From assembly GCA_017438945.1 (NCBI GenBank), contig JAFRUI010000023.1, positions 1 to 62,567 of the forward strand: 62,567 nt of DNA. Reading direction: 5' to 3'. The first letter of the stretch is position 1. Each line of letters opens with the position of its first letter. The notes under the pieces are model-generated. The model saw only the letters and a list, made by a program, of their open reading frames with translations. It did no database searches and was not told the DNA's origin. The DNA is from Bacteroidales bacterium (GTDB lineage: Bacteria; Bacteroidota; Bacteroidia; Bacteroidales; WCHB1-69). A program made the translations under genes and the position numbers. Positions 17,347 to 24,521 of this stretch are shown here, piece by piece.

Positions 17347-17391
17347 GCTACCGAGCTCTTGTCCCTACCGGGACTGCTCAAGGAAAAAACA
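17347..17391. repeat. Diverged copy of the CTTGCCCC hairpin repeat
   Basis: GCTCTTGTCCCTACCGGGAC followed by TGCTCAAGGAA. Relative to the copies at 14000 and 16630, both hairpin arms changed together (GCCCC/GGGGC to GTCCC/GGGAC), so pairing is kept. Confidence 0.7.
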
Positions 17392-17392
17392 T

Positions 17393-17445
17393 CAATAACC
17401 AATAACCAATAACCCTCAATAACCAATAACCTATAACCTATAACC
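17393..17445. repeat. Heptamer array (CAATAAC/CTATAAC)
   Basis: About seven 7-base units. Read on the minus strand its end encodes the last residues (NGYRL) and the TAG stop of the second ketosynthase. Confidence 0.82.
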
Positions 17446-18585
17446 ATTACAAAAAGCAGCGGCGGCGTTGCACCCGCCAAAACCCGACAACAACTTCACA
17501 AATGCCCTCTTCTGGGTAGCCATGGCTTCAGATGACAATTGCACCGGCATGGTCACGCCCAATTCGTCGAAACCGCGGGTGGCGGGTACTTTACCGTCCT
17601 CCAAAGCACGCATCGTGAGCAGCGTTTCCAAAACGCCGGCTGCACCGAGCGTATGTCCGTAATAGCCCTTCATGGCATTCACGGGCACGGAGTTCAGACC
17701 CGCACGGTTGATGGCAATAGCCTCCATCTCGTCATTGTACATCGTAGAGGTTCCATGCACGTTAAGGCAGGCCAAGTCGTTGGCAGTCAAGCCACTATCG
17801 GCAAGTACTGTCATCAAGGCGCGGTAGCTGCCCTCGCCTGTGCGCGAAGGTCCGGAGATGTGGTTGGCATCGTTGCGGACAGCTCCGGCCAACATCCGCC
17901 AGCCGTCTGCATGATCGTCCGCGACCTGATAGACCACAGTAGCGGCGGCCTCGCCCAAATTCAGCCCTTTGCGGTTCGCGCTGAACGGCCGGCATTGCTC
18001 GTCCGACAGGGCTTTCAGCGACTGGAATCCCGCCACGATGAACGGCGATAGCACGTCCGCTCCGATAACCACGGCGGTGTCGTACTGCCCGGACATCAGG
18101 CAACGATGCGCCTCAATTTGCGCGCACAGTCCTGAAATACAAGCATTTGAAACCGTCAAAGGCACATTAGGATTTCCGAAATAGTCAGCCACCTTTTTGG
18201 CGGTATAGGCAGGGGTAACGCACTCTAAATCCGGATTCTCCTCCGCCAGCAATTCCACATTGCCTTTAGTGGAAGAAAGGATAAAGACAACGCGTGCTGA
18301 CTTAGCGTCTATACCACTCTGTTTCACTGCTTTAATCGCAGAAAGCAGGGTTGTTTTCTCAAATTTTGTGCGTAGCGAAGGGATCTGGGAGGCGTCCACT
18401 TCTTGGCAAAATTCCGCATCCAACCGTTCATCGGGAATCAGCGACACAAAGCATGGGAATGGCATCCCCCACAACGACTCATAACGACGCAGAGCAGACT
18501 TCCCCGCCATCACGGCTGAAAAATTCTCCTCGACCGAAAAGCCGAGTGGTGACACGATGCTTTCTCCTATCTTCTTGACTATCAT
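17431..18585 (-). CDS. Beta-ketoacyl-ACP synthase, second copy
   Basis: A full-length ketosynthase of 384 residues with Cys149 (VSNACISGLCAQ), His277 (NVHGTSTMYND) and His311 (KGYYGHTLGAAG). The cysteine loop NACIS differs from TACSS of the other ketosynthase, and the HGT motif is followed by STMYND, so the two are not recent duplicates. It could initiate the chain or be the second elongating enzyme, as ApeR is beside ApeO. The start overlaps the dehydratase-like gene by 4 bases (ATGA). The C-terminal five residues derive from a heptamer array. Confidence 0.9.
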   Translation of the reverse strand: MIVKKIGESIVSPLGFSVEENFSAVMAGKSALRRYESLWGMPFPCFVSLIPDERLDAEFCQEVDASQIPSLRTKFEKTTLLSAIKAVKQSGIDAKSARVVFILSSTKGNVELLAEENPDLECVTPAYTAKKVADYFGNPNVPLTVSNACISGLCAQIEAHRCLMSGQYDTAVVIGADVLSPFIVAGFQSLKALSDEQCRPFSANRKGLNLGEAAATVVYQVADDHADGWRMLAGAVRNDANHISGPSRTGEGSYRALMTVLADSGLTANDLACLNVHGTSTMYNDEMEAIAINRAGLNSVPVNAMKGYYGHTLGAAGVLETLLTMRALEDGKVPATRGFDELGVTMPVQLSSEAMATQKRAFVKLLSGFGGCNAAAAFCNGYRL

Positions 18586-19019
18586 GCTTCTCTCCTTTCT
18601 CCTGACAAGGCTATCGTCAACTCTGCCACGGCAATCCGATGATTGTTCACAAAAGATTCGGTGGTCACCAATTTCATGTCTCCAAAATCCTCCACCACCT
18701 CCATGCGGGTGCGCAACGTCTCCCCCACACGAGGGGAAGCATCAATCTGCATCCGCTTGACGGAACCTATATATCCGATTCTCACATCGTCATGTCCGTT
18801 GACATAGACATCCGCATAGCCCAACTGCGCCGCGCAGGTCTGCGCCATATTCTCGATAATCGCGTATGCTTTCAACATACCGTTTGCCACGAAGATATTG
18901 TCAGCCCGGACAAGCAGCTCGGTTTCCGCCTGTTTGTCATCGGCAGACAGAAGACGATCGACCATCAATATCGGCGGCCGCTGTGGCAAAAGTTCCTGTA
19001 TGTCTATTTCACTAATCAC
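18582..19019 (-). CDS. Hot-dog dehydratase-like protein (ApeP/FabA-like) lacking the usual histidine
   Basis: A 145-residue hot-dog protein with the family's N-terminal LPQRPPILMVDRLL and helix AIIENMAQTCAA. In active relatives a histidine stands about 15 residues before the helix glutamate (HPFF...IE). Here the equivalent segment reads NIFVANGMLKAYAIIE, with Asn at that place. It may be a non-catalytic or structural partner of the other dehydratase, or may use a different residue. The only plausible start is GTG at 19019, inside a CACTAAT heptamer array that encodes the first residues (M/V-ISE). It overlaps the second ketosynthase by 4 bases. Confidence 0.75.
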   Translation of the reverse strand: MISEIDIQELLPQRPPILMVDRLLSADDKQAETELLVRADNIFVANGMLKAYAIIENMAQTCAAQLGYADVYVNGHDDVRIGYIGSVKRMQIDASPRVGETLRTRMEVVEDFGDMKLVTTESFVNNHRIAVAELTIALSGERREA

Positions 19020-19054
19020 TAATCACTATTCACTAATCACTATTCACTATTCAC
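19008..19054. repeat. Heptamer array (CACTAAT/CACTATT)
   Basis: Six to seven tandem 7-base units. The array spans the junction of two operon genes. It supplies the probable GTG start of the dehydratase-like gene and the TAG stop of the acyltransferase gene. Confidence 0.85.
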
Positions 19055-19928
19055 CCCAAAATTCATAATAGTTAAACCATTGCTCGGGGTATAGGTGCAG
19101 CACCTCTTCCAGATGTCCGACATACTGGCGGACGTAGGCGTTAATGCGTTCCTCCTTTGTTGTGCCCTCTTTCTCCAAGCGGTTGACATATACCTTATAG
19201 CGTTTGGCTGACGTTTTCATCACATTCACAGTGAGGACGGGCAGATCGCGTTGCACAGCGAGGGCGAAGGAGCCCATCGGGAATTTCGCGGGCGCACCCA
19301 GGAACTCGCATTCCACGGTTCGTTGTTTTCCCAAGAGACGGTCGCTCGGGAAGCTGACGCTTTCACCGTTATCGAGGGCGTTGTTGATGGCAAACAGGTG
19401 CGACAGGTCTTCCTTCACGGGGATGATGCGGATGTTGGTGTCGTTAAACAGCCGCTGCCGGTTCTCCACGATGGCTTCGGCTTCTTCGCCGAAAGCGAGC
19501 GCGTTGAACCGTTTCTTCGTCGCCACCAATGAAAAGCCGGCCAGCTCGTAGTTGCCGACATGGGCGCTCAAAATCATGAAACCGGGTTCCCCCTCCGCCA
19601 ATTCTTGGTAAAGATGATAGTTTTCGACATCCACATCGAATTTTCCGCCGCCGAACATATAGAAACGGTCTAGGATGACCTGCGAAAAGCGGGAGAAATT
19701 GCGGTACACTCCAGCAAAGGCTTTTAGAGAACCGTAACCCAGACGACGGTTAAAATAATGGTACATAGGCTTATAGCCCTTTGAGAACACAAAATAGAAA
19801 GGTACCACAAAGAGAGCCACAAAACCGTACATCAGTCGCAACGGCACGTGGCGGACGATACGCACGAGCGTCTTGTGCATCCACGAGGTCCCATCGGTAC
19901 CGCCTTGCCAAGCCCGTTCCTGCGCCAT
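19047..19928 (-). CDS. LpxL/HtrB-like lysophospholipid acyltransferase
   Basis: A membrane-associated acyltransferase of 293 residues. A transmembrane helix is at about 30-50, and the HX4E-type catalytic motif SAHVGNYELAG (His123, Glu128) is followed by FPSDRLLGKQRTVECEFLG and GAPAKFPMGSFALA, as in lipid A secondary acyltransferases. Acyltransferases of this type occur in aryl polyene clusters and are thought to move the polyene acyl group from ACP to a lipid. It lies 10 bases downstream of the first ACP gene. Its stop codon lies in a heptamer array. Confidence 0.85.
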   Translation of the reverse strand: MAQERAWQGGTDGTSWMHKTLVRIVRHVPLRLMYGFVALFVVPFYFVFSKGYKPMYHYFNRRLGYGSLKAFAGVYRNFSRFSQVILDRFYMFGGGKFDVDVENYHLYQELAEGEPGFMILSAHVGNYELAGFSLVATKKRFNALAFGEEAEAIVENRQRLFNDTNIRIIPVKEDLSHLFAINNALDNGESVSFPSDRLLGKQRTVECEFLGAPAKFPMGSFALAVQRDLPVLTVNVMKTSAKRYKVYVNRLEKEGTTKEERINAYVRQYVGHLEEVLHLYPEQWFNYYEFWGE

Positions 19929-19938
19929 GCGTGAGGTT

Positions 19939-20181
19939 TTACGCCACCTTGGAGGCTACATAATCGTAGAATTGCGTGAGGGTCTTCACCGACTTCATCT
20001 CGTCAGGTTTGATCTTGAAGCCGAAAAGCTTCTCCACAATCACCACTATATCCACAAAGTCGAGACTGTCGATGCCCAGATCCTCTTTCAGGCGAGCCTC
20101 AGGCTTCAACTTTTCCTCGTCAATCTCCAGCTCGTCAAGCAAAAAGGCGTTCACTTTTTCTTCTATTTCGTTTCTATCCAT
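19939..20181 (-). CDS. Acyl carrier protein, first gene of the operon
   Basis: An 80-residue carrier with DLGIDSLDFVDIVVIVEKLF (Ser39 is the phosphopantetheine site). The frame stays open to 20262, but the ATG at 20181 (MDRNEIEEK) gives the normal ACP length and the preceding residues do not look native. It is the first gene of the 13-gene minus-strand operon. A second ACP at 16281 suggests separate starter and extender carriers, as with ApeE and ApeF. Confidence 0.92.
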   Translation of the reverse strand: MDRNEIEEKVNAFLLDELEIDEEKLKPEARLKEDLGIDSLDFVDIVVIVEKLFGFKIKPDEMKSVKTLTQFYDYVASKVA

Positions 20182-20231
20182 ATTGATTTGCAAACAATTA
20201 TCCAAATAACAGAGTCTAAAAATTTCGGCGG

Positions 20232-20239
20232 CAAAAATA
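20232..20239 (-). promoter_or_regulatory. Candidate -7 box of the polyketide-type operon
   Basis: TATTTTTG on the minus strand, 50 bases upstream of the first ACP gene. It lies in a 133-base divergent region shared with the C10 peptidase promoter. The -33 element is weak. Confidence 0.45.
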
Positions 20240-20286
20240 AGTAAAAATAACGAAATCTCCATTTTATTTTTTTATCAAGAAAAATG

Positions 20287-20294
20287 TATCTTTG
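20287..20294 (+). promoter_or_regulatory. Bacteroidota -7 box, C10 peptidase gene
   Basis: TATCTTTG matches TAnnTTTG and lies 20 bases before the ATG. Confidence 0.6.
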
Positions 20295-20314
20295 CGGTTT
20301 TAATCATCATTCTT

Positions 20315-22369
20315 ATGAGAAAGATATACCTGTTCGTTTTATTCATCTCATCCTTCAGCATAGGACTGGCGCAGTCGGTTTCCCAAGAGGAGGCTGCCGT
20401 TGTTGCCAACCGTTTTTTCGAGTCACAAGGGAAAACATTCGTGCGTTGCGCCAAAGTCGTCCAAAACGGGCAAGAAGACCCGCTTCTCTTTTTCTTCAAC
20501 GCGGAGAACGGCTTCGTGGTGATTTCCGGCGACAAGAGCGCTCCGCCAGTGCTCTCCTTCTCCGACCACCAGCTCTATAACGACAGCGATGTGGTACCGC
20601 CATTCGAGATGTGGATCAACCATTACGCCGACCAGATCAAGGAAATCAAGAAACAGCATATCATTCAGCCACAATATGTCAGCCAATGGGAGGACATCCT
20701 GTCGGGTGCGCCCGTTTTCCGCTCAGGCGACGAAGTGGAGCCGCTGATGCTGTCGAAGTGGGATCAGGGCGAATATTACAACTACTACTGTCCGCGGGAT
20801 GCGGCGGGCGACAACGGACGGGTGGTGACGGGCTGCGTGGCCACCGCCATGGCACAGCTCATTTACTATTACCGCTTCCCTGAAACCGGCACCGGCAGCT
20901 ATTCCTACACCGACGAGCACTATGGTGTGCAGTCGGCAGACTACGGCAATGCCACCTACAACTACAATGCCATGTGCGACGAACCGACCTCCATCAACAC
21001 CGAGATCGCCAAGTTGATTTACCATTTCGGCGTGGGCGTGGACATGCATTACGGTCCCGACGGCTCCGGCATGTTCAATCACAGCGCGGCGAGAGTGCTC
21101 CGCACCTATTTCAAGTACTCTCCCGAAACCGAATACCTCTACCGCGACTCCACAGACCTCAACTGGGACAGCGTGATTGTAAGCCACTTGAACCGCAAGA
21201 TGCCGTTGTACTACGCCGGCTGGAGCGTTCCCAACATCAACGGTCACGGGTTCATCTGCGACGGATACAAGACGATGGACAGCAGCTACTATTTCCACTT
21301 CAACTTCGGGTGGAGCGGTTATATGGACAACTACTACTACACCAACTCCCTGTTTGTGGGATCCAGCAATTTCAACCTTGCCCAAGAGTTGATCATCAAC
21401 GCCTATCCGGACACCACGCAATACACCTACCCCACCCCGCAACCGCTGACCGGAAGCATGCTGCTGACAGCTGACGAGGGGACATTCACCGACGGCAGCC
21501 TGACCTACGAGCATTGCGCCGCCGGCATAGACTACATCTGGAACATCGAACCGGAACCGACCAACCTGGAAAAGGTCACCCTCAACATGAAATACAGCCT
21601 CGCTGCCGGCGACACGCTCTACGTGACCAATCCCACCGTGAACACCTTCGAGATGCGGACGGCTGACACGGGCACGTTGTCTGTCGATTGGGGCACACCA
21701 ACCCTGACTGTCCACCTCATCACCCATTCTTCGGCCAGCGAAGGTTTCCGTGCGCATTATACCGCGCATCGCACAAAGTTCTGCAGCGGAACAAAAATAT
21801 TCTCTAGCCTATCCGGCCATATTGAGGACGGAAGCGGGGACCACGGCTATAACAACCTGACAACTTGCAGCTACAAAATCGTATTGGGCCCCTATTCCGC
21901 CATCCATGTAGACATCAACTCCCTGGATTTAGAAGAAGGCAAGGACTTCCTCTACTTTTACGACAACCAGATGGCCGACGACCATCATCTGCTCACGCTG
22001 ACCGGCAACATGACCAATGCGAGCTACACCTTTGAGACGCGGCGTCTGCTGATGGTTTTGGAAACCGACGAAACCGGCAATGGCGACGGATTCTCCCTCG
22101 ACTACGAAGGCGGCCACGTGGGCCTTGAGGAGCTGCCGAAGCAGGAAATCATGATGTACCCCAATCCTGCGAAAGACCAGCTTCACATCACCAACACCAC
22201 CCCCGTCTTGCAAGTGGACATTTACAACGTCGAAGGGGAACGCATCCACAGTGAAGCACCCGAATCGGAAGAGTCCGTGCTGAACATCGGCCACCTTCCC
22301 GCCGGAATCTACATCGTGAGAATGACAACGGGAGAACAGGTTTTCACCAGAAAATTCGTGAAATTATAA
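20315..22369 (+). CDS. Secreted C10 (streptopain-like) cysteine peptidase with CUB-like modules and sorting domain
   Basis: An extracellular cysteine protease related to SpeB, PrtT and interpain. Layout of 684 residues: signal peptide 1-19; C10 propeptide (EAAVVANRFFESQG onwards) to about 145; catalytic domain about 148-365 with the cysteine in VVTGCVATAMAQ (about Cys174), the histidine in NGHGFICDGY (about 311) and the FNFGWSG motif; two CUB-like beta domains (about 375-485 and 487-600); type IX sorting domain 604-684 (MMYPNPAKDQ, ending TRKFVKL). It is probably activated by cleavage of the propeptide outside the cell. It is transcribed divergently from the ACP-first operon and converges with the unknown gene at 22395. 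Confidence 0.93.
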   Translation: MRKIYLFVLFISSFSIGLAQSVSQEEAAVVANRFFESQGKTFVRCAKVVQNGQEDPLLFFFNAENGFVVISGDKSAPPVLSFSDHQLYNDSDVVPPFEMWINHYADQIKEIKKQHIIQPQYVSQWEDILSGAPVFRSGDEVEPLMLSKWDQGEYYNYYCPRDAAGDNGRVVTGCVATAMAQLIYYYRFPETGTGSYSYTDEHYGVQSADYGNATYNYNAMCDEPTSINTEIAKLIYHFGVGVDMHYGPDGSGMFNHSAARVLRTYFKYSPETEYLYRDSTDLNWDSVIVSHLNRKMPLYYAGWSVPNINGHGFICDGYKTMDSSYYFHFNFGWSGYMDNYYYTNSLFVGSSNFNLAQELIINAYPDTTQYTYPTPQPLTGSMLLTADEGTFTDGSLTYEHCAAGIDYIWNIEPEPTNLEKVTLNMKYSLAAGDTLYVTNPTVNTFEMRTADTGTLSVDWGTPTLTVHLITHSSASEGFRAHYTAHRTKFCSGTKIFSSLSGHIEDGSGDHGYNNLTTCSYKIVLGPYSAIHVDINSLDLEEGKDFLYFYDNQMADDHHLLTLTGNMTNASYTFETRRLLMVLETDETGNGDGFSLDYEGGHVGLEELPKQEIMMYPNPAKDQLHITNTTPVLQVDIYNVEGERIHSEAPESEESVLNIGHLPAGIYIVRMTTGEQVFTRKFVKL

Positions 22370-22394
22370 CGGAAATCCCGCTGCAATTTCTAAA

Positions 22395-23054
22395 TTAAAA
22401 AAAGGAAACATCATGGATCTCAACCAACCTCATAAATTCCGATGAGGGTTGAATTTGATATACATGCTTGTCGTTCTGAAGATAATAGTGTTTGTTATAA
22501 TGGATCAAATAGACCTCATTAGGCTTTAATCCTTTTATTTTCAAAACATTACCGTCAAACTGATATACAATCTTATTTTGGAAAGGAGTGCTCCAGAACT
22601 GCACCTCCATCAATTTCGGGGCATTGGCTGCAGCCGCCACCGCATTTCTGTTGGCATCGAAATATAGAACAGGAGCCTCATATTTGGATATCAACTTTTC
22701 GGATGTGACATTGGTCTCTTCTTTCCAATTGTGAGCCTGATAATCGTCATCATCCAACATGTAATCCATGGAATAATCCTCAACAAAAGCCGAATCCGCC
22801 GACAGGGAATCGGAGTCCGGATATACGACCTCATCCTCCGGAATCCGGTCATATTGATGTACAATATATTGGTATACCGTATCTTTCTCCGCGGGTGTTG
22901 AGGGCATCGGGAGAATCTTCACCTCGGAAGGGGATTTGAGATTGAGCCTTTGCACCAGCACGAAAGCAACAAGCAAGCCGGCCAGGAGCCCGATGATGAC
23001 ACCGAGCAGCAGGACAAGTCCTTTCTTTGTGGGCTGGTTGGATTGATTTTCCAT
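22395..23054 (-). CDS. Membrane-anchored protein of unknown function
   Basis: I do not recognise this 219-residue protein. After a short basic cytoplasmic end (MENQSNQPTKKG) there is one transmembrane helix (about 13-35, rich in Leu, Gly and Val). An acidic, probably disordered stretch (about 70-105, DSDSLSADS and LDDDDY) follows, then a compact C-terminal domain (about 120-219) with YNKHYYLQNDKHVYQI. The helix lacks a cleavage site, so the bulk is probably periplasmic. It lies between the convergent C10 peptidase and the divergent oxidoreductase. Its start is 86 bases from that gene's ATG, so their promoters overlap. Confidence 0.7.
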   Translation of the reverse strand: MENQSNQPTKKGLVLLLGVIIGLLAGLLVAFVLVQRLNLKSPSEVKILPMPSTPAEKDTVYQYIVHQYDRIPEDEVVYPDSDSLSADSAFVEDYSMDYMLDDDDYQAHNWKEETNVTSEKLISKYEAPVLYFDANRNAVAAAANAPKLMEVQFWSTPFQNKIVYQFDGNVLKIKGLKPNEVYLIHYNKHYYLQNDKHVYQIQPSSEFMRLVEIHDVSFF

Positions 23055-23109
23055 CTTTTAAATGCTGTAAAACAAGTGCGCAAAAATACATTTTTTTCAA
23101 TAATTTTCG

Positions 23110-23117
23110 TATTTTTG
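23110..23117 (+). promoter_or_regulatory. Bacteroidota -7 box, aldo-keto reductase gene
   Basis: TATTTTTG, 23 bases before the ATG at 23141. Its position supports the long, signal-peptide-bearing start. Confidence 0.5.
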
Positions 23118-23140
23118 CCTTTTCAATAAATCCGTTTAGT

Positions 23141-24385
23141 ATGAAGAGACTTTTCCTTCCGTTTTTGATTGTTTTGGTGGCCGCGTTTTTCGTTTCCTGC
23201 CATCCGAAACAGACCTTCAAAGAGAACCCTGACATGGCCTACCGCACACTGGGCAGCACTGGCATCCGCGTGGGCGAAATCGGCATCGGCTGCGGCGCCT
23301 TCGGCAAGTTGGACACTGCCGAGTCGCGCAAACTGATGGCTTACGCCCTTAACCATGGCGTGAACTATATCGACATCTACGACGCCGACCCCAAGGTGCG
23401 CAGCAACATCGGCTACGCCCTCAAAGGCCGCCGCGACGAGATGGTGATCCAAGGCCACGTGGGCTGCTGGTGGAACGGTGAGAGCTACGAGCGCACCCGC
23501 GACGTGGAAAAGTGCAAGATCGGGTTCAACGATCTGCTTGAACGCCTTGGCACCGACCACATTGAGGTGGGCATGGTCCACATCATCGATAACATGGAAG
23601 ATTGGAACGCCCTGGAAGGCAGTCCCTACCTTGAATACGTGAAAAGTCTTAAAAAGCAGGGCAAAGTGGAGCATCTGGGCATCAGCAGCCACAACGCGGA
23701 AGTGGCTTTGGAAGCCGCCAAGAGCGGTCTGTTCGAGGTCATCATGTTCAGTCTGAATCCGGCCTTCGACCGCGTGCTTTCGGGCAACAACCCGTGGGAC
23801 CCGGCCAGTTTCGAGAACATGCTGCCCGGCATCGACCCCGTTCGCGTGGAGCTCTACGACTACTGCGCCCAGCATGACATCGCCATCACGGTGATGAAGG
23901 TCTTCGGTGGCGGCGGCAAGCTGCTCGAAGCGGACAAATCGCCTTTGAAAGTCGCCCTCACTCCCGTGCAGTGCATCGCCTACTCGCTCGCGAAACCGTG
24001 CGTGGCCGTGGCTATCTGCGGCGCTGACAACATCGAGGAACTCGAAGCCGACCTGAAGTACCTCAAGGCCACCGACGAAGAGAAAGACTACAATACTGTC
24101 CTCAGCAAACAGACCGCGAAGGCCGAAAGCGGGAGCACCGGCTGCACCTACTGCAAACACTGCGCCCCCTGCCCCGTAGGCATTGACATCGCCGCCGTCA
24201 ACGAACTGCTCGACGAAGTACAACAGAACGGCGGCGTGGTAAGCGACGAAATCGCCGCCAAATACAAGAAACTCGAGCATCACGCCAGCGACTGCGTCGG
24301 CTGCGGCCAGTGCGAAGACCGCTGCCCCTTCGGCGTGCCCGTGAGGGAGAAGATGGACGAGGCGCAAACGGCGTTTGGCTATTAG
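23141..24385 (+). CDS. Aldo/keto reductase with C-terminal 4Fe-4S motifs and lipoprotein-like signal
   Basis: A TIM-barrel oxidoreductase of the iron-sulfur AKR group. AYRTLGSTGIRVGEIGIGCG opens the barrel, and NYIDIYDADPKVRSNIG holds the likely catalytic Asp and Tyr. The C-terminus carries two cysteine clusters, CTYCKHCAPCP and CVGCGQCEDRCP. The first 20 residues (MKRLFLPFLIVLVAAFFVSC) form a signal peptide ending in a lipobox-like FVSC. This would anchor the enzyme in an envelope membrane, which is unexpected for a Sec-exported Fe-S protein. An alternative ATG at 23234 (MAYRTLG) gives a standard cytoplasmic 383-residue form. Its TAG stop lies in a heptamer array. The substrate is unknown. 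Confidence 0.85.
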   Translation: MKRLFLPFLIVLVAAFFVSCHPKQTFKENPDMAYRTLGSTGIRVGEIGIGCGAFGKLDTAESRKLMAYALNHGVNYIDIYDADPKVRSNIGYALKGRRDEMVIQGHVGCWWNGESYERTRDVEKCKIGFNDLLERLGTDHIEVGMVHIIDNMEDWNALEGSPYLEYVKSLKKQGKVEHLGISSHNAEVALEAAKSGLFEVIMFSLNPAFDRVLSGNNPWDPASFENMLPGIDPVRVELYDYCAQHDIAITVMKVFGGGGKLLEADKSPLKVALTPVQCIAYSLAKPCVAVAICGADNIEELEADLKYLKATDEEKDYNTVLSKQTAKAESGSTGCTYCKHCAPCPVGIDIAAVNELLDEVQQNGGVVSDEIAAKYKKLEHHASDCVGCGQCEDRCPFGVPVREKMDEAQTAFGY

Positions 24386-24513
24386 CTGTTAGCTGTTGGC
24401 TGTTAGCTATTGGCTGTTCACTTACGAGAAACTATTGGCTATGACTATGACTATAACTATGACTTTTGATCACTGAACTTTGAACTTTGAACCTTGAACT
24501 TTAAACTTTAAAC
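24377..24513. repeat. Three adjoining heptamer arrays with unrelated units
   Basis: GCTGTTA/GCTATTG units (24377-24418), TGACTAT/AACTATG-like units (about 24431-24473) and GAACTTT/GAACCTT/AAACTTT units (24473-24513) follow one another and fill the whole gap between the oxidoreductase and dipeptidase genes. The first array supplies the oxidoreductase stop codon. Confidence 0.85.
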
Positions 24514-24521
24514 CCCAAAAT

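Noticed and set aside
20182-20262. N-terminal extension of the first acyl carrier protein
   Set aside because: It would add 27 hydrophobic residues unlike any ACP, and a -7 box (20232-20239) lies inside the extension.
23123-24367. 414-codon minus-strand frame opposite the aldo-keto reductase (and a similar one at 24564-25868 opposite the dipeptidase)
   Set aside because: Both are antisense to clear enzymes with catalytic motifs and have no recognisable domain.
24377-24513. CRISPR array
   Set aside because: The units are 7 bases long, contiguous and without spacers, and no cas gene is nearby.
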